Positions 59,681-64,000 of a stretch of DNA of 64,000 nucleotides are shown piece after piece; the first letter of the stretch is position 1; each line of letters starts with the position of its first letter. The DNA comes from Streptomyces sp. G-G2 (GTDB lineage Bacteria > Actinomycetota > Actinomycetes > Streptomycetales > Streptomycetaceae), in assembly GCF_030063135.1 (NCBI RefSeq), contig NZ_JASISO010000019.1:31205-95204 (forward strand). Reading direction: 5' to 3'. The notes below the pieces were generated by a model. That model was not told where the DNA came from and made no database searches. It saw only the letters and a list, made by a program, of their open reading frames with translations. A program made the position numbers and the translations under genes.

Positions 59681-61330
59681 ATGATCGACCGTTCCGCCCC
59701 CGGCGGAGTGCTTCCGGCAGTGGCGCCGAGGGGCAGGGACACCGTCCCGGCCACCCTGCCCGTGCGGCCCCGGACCGGCCGGCTCCTCGTCCTGGCCACC
59801 GTCTTCGTCTGCGCCGCCTGCGGGCTCGTGTACGAACTGGAATTGCTCGCCCTCGGCTCCTACCTGATCGGTGACTCCGTCACCCAGGCGTCCGTGGTGC
59901 TCTCCGTCATGGTCTTCGCCATGGGCGTCGGCTCCCTGCTCGCCAAACGCCTGCGCGAGCGCCCCGCGCTCGGCTTCGGCGTCATCGAGGCGCTGCTCGC
60001 GCTGGTCGGCGGGCTCTCCGCCATGGCGCTGTACGCGAGCTTCGCCTGGTTCGGCGAGTCCAGACCGGCCCTCGTCGGCTTCTCCCTCGCCATCGGCGTG
60101 CTGATAGGAGCCGAGATCCCGCTGCTGATGACCCTCATCCAGCGGGTCCGGCGGCAGGACGCGGGCGGCGCCGTCGCCGACCTCTTCGCCGCCGACTACG
60201 TCGGCGCGCTCGTCGGCGGACTGGCCTTCCCGTTCCTGCTGCTGCCGATGCTCGGCCAGCTCACGGGCGCGATGCTCACCGGCACCGTCAACGCGGTCGC
60301 GGGCGGGACGCTCGTCCTGTGGCTGTTCCGCCGCGACCTGAGCCGCCGCGGCCGCTGGCTGCTGCTGGCCGCGAACGTGAGCGTCCTGCTCGTCCTCGCC
60401 GCGGCAACCGTGCTGGCCGGGGACTTCGAACGGGTGGCCCGGCGCGCCGTCTACGGCGACGAGGTCCGGGTCGCCGTACAGACCGACGTACAGGAACTGA
60501 TCGTCACCGGGCCGCCCACCGGCTCCCCGCGCTCCCTGGACCTGTACCTCGACGGGCGGCTGCGGGTCAGCGGCTACGACGAGTACCGCTACCACGAGGC
60601 ACTCGTGCACCCCGCGATGGCGGGTCCGCACACCCGGGTGCTCGTCCTCGGCGGCGGCGACGGACTGGCCGCGCGCGAGGTGCTGCGCTACCCGGACGTC
60701 GAGTCCCTCACCGTGGTCGAACTCGACCCCGGAGTGGTCCGGCTGGCCCGCACCGATCCGATGCTGTCCCAGCTCAACGACCACGTGTACGCCGACCCGC
60801 GGATCGGGGTCGTGACGGCGGACGCCTTCCACTGGCTGCGCGGACCCGCCGCGGCCGGAGGGTACGACGTCATCCTGTCCGACCTCCCCGACCCCGGGAT
60901 CACCCCCAGCACCAAGCTGTACTCCCAGGAGTTCTACGGGCTGGCCGCGCGGGCGCTGCGGCCCGGCGGGCGGCTCGCGGTGCACGCGGGCCCGTTCACC
61001 AGCCGCCCCCGGACGTACTGGACCGTCGAGACCACCCTGCGCGCCGCGGGCCTGCGCACCGCGCCGTACAGCGCGGGCGGGCGGCTCACCGGGTTCGCGG
61101 CGGGCCCGGACCGCACCGCGGGCGGCGCGGCCACCCCGCCGCAGGACTGGGGCTTCGTCCTGTCCGCCCGGGAAGCGGTCCCGGAGCTGCGCGTCGAGCG
61201 CGACGCGCCGGTGCTGCGGTCCCTGTCCACCGGAGCCCTCCAGGACGCGGCCCGCGACGCCGAACGGGCCCGGATGCGCGGCCTGCCTCCCTCGACCCTC
61301 CCGCACCCGCGCTACGCCGACTCCTCGTAA
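59681..61330 (+). CDS. Membrane spermidine synthase-like protein
   Basis: The protein has 549 aa. About seven N-terminal helices (LVLATVFVCAACGLVYELEL, then GEIPLLM-type loops) are fused to a soluble Rossmann methyltransferase-like polyamine synthase domain. That domain shows YLDGRLRVSGYDEYRYHEAL, VLVLGGGDGLAAREVL, VVELDPGVVRLA and ILSDLPDPG. Key residues of the aminopropyltransferase fold are present. The native substrate of membrane-fused forms is uncertain. Confidence 0.9.
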   Translation: MIDRSAPGGVLPAVAPRGRDTVPATLPVRPRTGRLLVLATVFVCAACGLVYELELLALGSYLIGDSVTQASVVLSVMVFAMGVGSLLAKRLRERPALGFGVIEALLALVGGLSAMALYASFAWFGESRPALVGFSLAIGVLIGAEIPLLMTLIQRVRRQDAGGAVADLFAADYVGALVGGLAFPFLLLPMLGQLTGAMLTGTVNAVAGGTLVLWLFRRDLSRRGRWLLLAANVSVLLVLAAATVLAGDFERVARRAVYGDEVRVAVQTDVQELIVTGPPTGSPRSLDLYLDGRLRVSGYDEYRYHEALVHPAMAGPHTRVLVLGGGDGLAAREVLRYPDVESLTVVELDPGVVRLARTDPMLSQLNDHVYADPRIGVVTADAFHWLRGPAAAGGYDVILSDLPDPGITPSTKLYSQEFYGLAARALRPGGRLAVHAGPFTSRPRTYWTVETTLRAAGLRTAPYSAGGRLTGFAAGPDRTAGGAATPPQDWGFVLSAREAVPELRVERDAPVLRSLSTGALQDAARDAERARMRGLPPSTLPHPRYADSS

Positions 61331-61401
61331 GGCGCGCAGCAGGGCGCGGAGTAGGGCGCGAAACCCTCCGACGGGCCCGCGCCGTGAGTAGGCTCGGCGC
61401 C

Positions 61402-62340
61402 ATGGAGCATCAGGTGTTCGTTCCGGTACCGACAGCCGACCTGCGAGGGGTGCTGCGGGACCCCGCCCGCCTGGCCCGGTGCGTGCCCGGCTTCCAGCAG
61501 GACGCCGACGAGGCCTCCGGCCCGCTGTCCGGGCGGCTGAAACTCCGGGTCGGCGGCAGCACCGTCACCTACCGGGGCGCGCTGACCGTCACCGAGCGGG
61601 ACGAGGACGTCTTCGAGGCCGGGGCCGAGGGCGCGGAGGTCCGGGGCACCGGTTCCGTGAAGGTCACCCTCGCGCTGCGGCTGACCCCGCGGGACGGCGG
61701 CACCCTGCTGGACTTCACCGCCGGGGGCGGGGCCGACGGGCGCGCCGCGGCGTTCCCGGCCGGGGCGACGGTGACGGCGGTGCGCCGCCTGCTGGACCGG
61801 GCCTGCGCGAACCTGGCGACCACCATCACGGCACCGGCCGCCGTGGAGCCGGACGCGCCCGGGGGGCAGGACGCGCCCGGCGCGGAGCGAGGCGCCCCCG
61901 GGCAGCCGAACGGCGCGCCCGGGCAGCAGGACGCGCTCGGCGAGCAGGACGTACCCGGCGAGCAGGACGTAGCCGGTGAGCAGGACGCGTCCGGGGAGGA
62001 CGGCCCCACCGGGCCCGAGATCATCGAGGTGAGCGCGAGCCTCTTCGACGCCGAGGTCCCCCCGCCTTCGCTGGACCCCTTCGCCGAACGGGAGTTCGGC
62101 GAGTTCGGTGACCTCGGGGACACCCCGCGCCCGCCCGCCGAGGCCGCCCACGCCCGGCGCACCATGATCGGCCGCAGCGCCGAGGAGGTCGACCACGCGC
62201 CCCCGCGCGGCCGTTACGCGCCCGTCCCCGCGCCCGAAGGCGGGGTCCAGGCCCTCAACTTGCGCTGGCTCGCCCCCGCCGCCGCCCTCGCCCTCGCCTC
62301 GGCGGTCGTCGTCGGCCGGGCCCTGCGCCGGCGCCGCTGA
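61402..62340 (+). CDS. SRPBCC/CoxG-like lipid-binding-fold protein with C-terminal membrane helix
   Basis: The protein has 312 aa. The N-terminal 145 residues follow the CO-dehydrogenase subunit G (CoxG)/SRPBCC pattern (MEHQVFVPVPTADLRGVLRD, then LARCVPGFQ, then FEAGAEGAEVRGTGSVKVTL). A low-complexity linker with EQDV/APGQ repeats leads to one C-terminal helix (WLAPAAALALASAVVVGRAL). No CO-dehydrogenase genes are near, so the role is unassigned. TAGGCT seven bases before the ATG suggests leaderless translation. Confidence 0.8.
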   Translation: MEHQVFVPVPTADLRGVLRDPARLARCVPGFQQDADEASGPLSGRLKLRVGGSTVTYRGALTVTERDEDVFEAGAEGAEVRGTGSVKVTLALRLTPRDGGTLLDFTAGGGADGRAAAFPAGATVTAVRRLLDRACANLATTITAPAAVEPDAPGGQDAPGAERGAPGQPNGAPGQQDALGEQDVPGEQDVAGEQDASGEDGPTGPEIIEVSASLFDAEVPPPSLDPFAEREFGEFGDLGDTPRPPAEAAHARRTMIGRSAEEVDHAPPRGRYAPVPAPEGGVQALNLRWLAPAAALALASAVVVGRALRRRR

Positions 62341-62409
62341 CCGGCCGCTGACCCGCCGCGGATCGCAGGACGGCCCCTGGGCTCACGGGACAGCCCTTAG
62401 GGTCGGGGC

Positions 62410-63237
62410 ATGAGTACGCGACTGAGCGCCGGTGGCGCCGAACTGACCGTCGACCAGGAGAACGGCTGCCGGATCAGCAGTCTGCGCGTCGACGGGCTGG
62501 AACTGCTGCGCCAGGGCGAGGACTTCGGCTCCTTCCCGATGGTCCCGTGGTGCGGCCGGCTGGGGGACGGCCGATTCCGGGACGGTGGCGTGCTCTACCA
62601 GATGCCCCTGAACCACCCGCCCCACGCCATCCACGGCTTCGGCCGGCACGCTGCCTGGATTCCCGCCGTGACCGGCGTGCCCGAAACGGAGGGCGTGGAG
62701 GAGGCGGCCTTCACCTACGACCTCGCCGAACCGTGGCCGTTCCAGGGCCGGGTGACCCAGACCTTCGCCCTCGGCGCGGAGTCCGTGACCCTGGCCATGG
62801 GCGTGGAGACGTACGGCGACTCCTTCCCGGCCCAGGTCGGCTGGCACCCCTGGTTCCGCCGCAACCTCGGGGTCGGGGAGGACGTACGGATCGCCTTCGA
62901 GCCCGCCTGGCAGGAGGAGCGCGGCGAGGACTACCTCCCCACCGGCCGCCGCGTCACCCCGCTGCCCGGCCCCTGGGACGACTGCTTCGGCATGCCGTAC
63001 GGAGTCGACGTCACCCTCACCTGGCCCGGCGCCCTGGAGCTGCGGCTGACGAGCCGGGCCGAGTGGGTGGTCGTCTACGACCAGCCCGAGGACACCGTCT
63101 GCGTCGAGCCGCAGTCCGGCCCGCCCAACGGCCTGAACACCCAGCCCCGCCTGGTCACCCCCATCGACCCGCTGGAGCTGTCCACCACCTGGACGTGGCG
63201 CCGTCTCCAGGCGTCCGGCTCCCGGCCCGCCCTCTAA
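62410..63237 (+). CDS. Aldose 1-epimerase (galactose mutarotase family)
   Basis: The protein has 275 aa. The mutarotase-like fold shows SFPMVPWCGRLGDGRFRDGG, HPPHAIHGFGRHAAW (catalytic His), VGWHPWFRRNL and the terminal Glu in TVCVEPQSGPPNGLN. It converts sugar anomers. TAGGGT six bases before the ATG supports a leaderless start. It overlaps the pyrE promoter at its stop. Confidence 0.88.
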   Translation: MSTRLSAGGAELTVDQENGCRISSLRVDGLELLRQGEDFGSFPMVPWCGRLGDGRFRDGGVLYQMPLNHPPHAIHGFGRHAAWIPAVTGVPETEGVEEAAFTYDLAEPWPFQGRVTQTFALGAESVTLAMGVETYGDSFPAQVGWHPWFRRNLGVGEDVRIAFEPAWQEERGEDYLPTGRRVTPLPGPWDDCFGMPYGVDVTLTWPGALELRLTSRAEWVVVYDQPEDTVCVEPQSGPPNGLNTQPRLVTPIDPLELSTTWTWRRLQASGSRPAL

Positions 63238-63241
63238 GCTC
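63236..63241 (+). promoter_or_regulatory. -10 element of pyrE embedded in the epimerase stop codon
   Basis: TAAGCT ends six bases before ATG 63248 and shares its TAA-start with the upstream gene's stop region (63235-63237). Confidence 0.5.
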
Positions 63242-63247
63242 ATGGGC

Positions 63248-63787
63248 ATGAGTGACGTACGTGGTGAGCTGCTCCAGCAGATCAAGGACAAGGCCGTGGT
63301 GCACGGCAAGGTGACGCTTTCCTCCGGGCGGGAGGCGGACTACTACATCGATCTCCGCCGGATCACCCTCGACGGCGAGGCGGCCCCGCTGGTCGGCCAG
63401 GTCATGCTCGACCTCACCGCCGGCCTCGACTTCGACTGCGTGGGCGGTCTGACCCTGGGCGCCGACCCGGTGGCGACCTCGATGCTGCACGCCTCCGCCG
63501 CGCGCGGTCAGCGTCTGGACGCCTTCGTCGTGCGCAAGGCGCAGAAGGCCCACGGCATGCAGCGCCGCATCGAGGGCACCGAGGTGAAGGGCCGTCGCTG
63601 CCTGGTGGTCGAGGACACCTCGACCACCGGCGGCTCCCCGCTGACCGCCGTCGAGGCGGTCCGTGAGGCCGGTGGCGAGGTCGTGGCCGTCGCCACGATC
63701 GTGGACCGGGGCGCCGCCGACGCCATCGCCGCGGCCGGCCTGGACTACCTGACCGGCTACCGCCTCGGGGACCTCGGCCTCTCCTGA
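63248..63787 (+). CDS. pyrE: Orotate phosphoribosyltransferase
   Basis: The protein has 179 aa. It forms OMP from orotate and PRPP in pyrimidine synthesis. KVTLSSGREADYYIDLRRIT is the orotate-binding start. GGLTLGADPVATSMLHASA is the next conserved region, and RCLVVEDTSTTGGSPLTAVE is the PRPP loop. ATG 63248 is preferred over 63242 because the -10 box TAAGCT lies six bases upstream, giving a leaderless mRNA. Confidence 0.95.
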   Translation: MSDVRGELLQQIKDKAVVHGKVTLSSGREADYYIDLRRITLDGEAAPLVGQVMLDLTAGLDFDCVGGLTLGADPVATSMLHASAARGQRLDAFVVRKAQKAHGMQRRIEGTEVKGRRCLVVEDTSTTGGSPLTAVEAVREAGGEVVAVATIVDRGAADAIAAAGLDYLTGYRLGDLGLS

Positions 63788-63976
63788 CGCCTGACGCCGG
63801 TGCCGGGTGCGGGACGCCGGACGCCCGACGCCGGACGCCGGACGCCTGCCTCAGGTGCTCGATGTCGGGCCCCGGAGGACCGGCTCCCGCGGGAACGGGC
63901 CCGCCGGGAACTGGTGACTTAGGTCCCCGTCCCTCGCTGGAGAGGTCCTGACCTGCGTCTTTCCGGCCGGGCGGAG

Positions 63977-63992
63977 TGTTTCACGTGAAACA
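63977..63992. promoter_or_regulatory. parS: ParB-binding site parS
   Basis: TGTTTCACGTGAAACA is an exact match to the conserved bacterial parS sequence. It sits inside a 32-base perfect palindrome (63969-64000) that may also act as a terminator after pyrE. Streptomyces parS sites cluster around oriC, so this window is probably origin-proximal. Confidence 0.92.
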
Positions 63993-64000
63993 CTCCGCCC

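Overview
The window is high-GC actinobacterial DNA, almost certainly from a Streptomyces chromosome. Support for this includes third-position GC bias, GTG starts, many leaderless genes, the HspR/HAIR-controlled dnaK-grpE-dnaJ-hspR operon and clpB, WXG100/EspC-like proteins, DUF5753 regulators and a ParB (parS) site at the right edge.

Right part (about 37.9-64 kb): conserved core. It holds tRNA-Gly(CCC), a small zinc-ribbon-like protein, dcd, a phosphoribosyltransferase, a Yip1-type membrane protein, a (Fe-S)-binding reductase, a sugar transferase, the DnaK operon, clpB, a YbjN protein, a PIG-V-like mannosyltransferase, an aminotransferase, a membrane spermidine synthase-like protein, an aldose 1-epimerase and pyrE. 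Between hspR and clpB lies a small unassigned cassette. It consists of a LuxR-type regulator, a divergent secreted peptide with four exact 13-residue DTGWT repeats, and a translationally coupled Rieske-fold remnant without cluster ligands.

Left part (1-37.9 kb): accessory and duplicated. The 3' half of the tRNA-Gly gene, with its terminator, is repeated near 18.9 and 29.1 kb. This marks at least two tandemly accreted islands, about 10.2 and 8.7 kb, next to the intact tRNA; no integrase remains. The right island carries a Ser/Thr kinase, an MFS transporter, and a BlaI/M56 pair divergent from an ABC/FtsX exporter with a doubled operator. The left island carries a second copy of a segment that also occurs at about 4.5-11 kb, just outside it.

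The duplicated segment holds a PRC-barrel gene, a PP2C phosphatase, a MerR-like regulator, a conserved non-coding spacer of about 0.85 kb, a variable gene, a CBS-pair protein, a DEAD-box RNA helicase and a CspA protein. Copy 2 has lost most of the PRC gene and nearly all of the PP2C gene, leaving recognisable scars. Each copy sits near an XRE/DUF5753 regulator and a secreted DUF3494 (ice-binding-like) protein. One DUF3494 protein has a Gly/Thr-rich stalk and the other a collagen-like stalk; both end in His/Asp-rich tails. The gene set suggests a cold or envelope-stress module: RNA chaperone, helicase, DUF3494 adhesins and partner-switch regulators (PP2C, HATPase). Regulation appears partly RNA-based, with a hairpin covering the Shine-Dalgarno of both helicase genes, long cspA leaders and a conserved hairpin ahead of the MerR gene.

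The far left holds a truncated SARP regulator gene, a penicillin-binding-protein-like protein with degenerate catalytic motifs, an auxiliary tryptophanyl-tRNA synthetase with a Trp-Trp leader peptide (probable attenuator), and a hemolysin III-type membrane protein.
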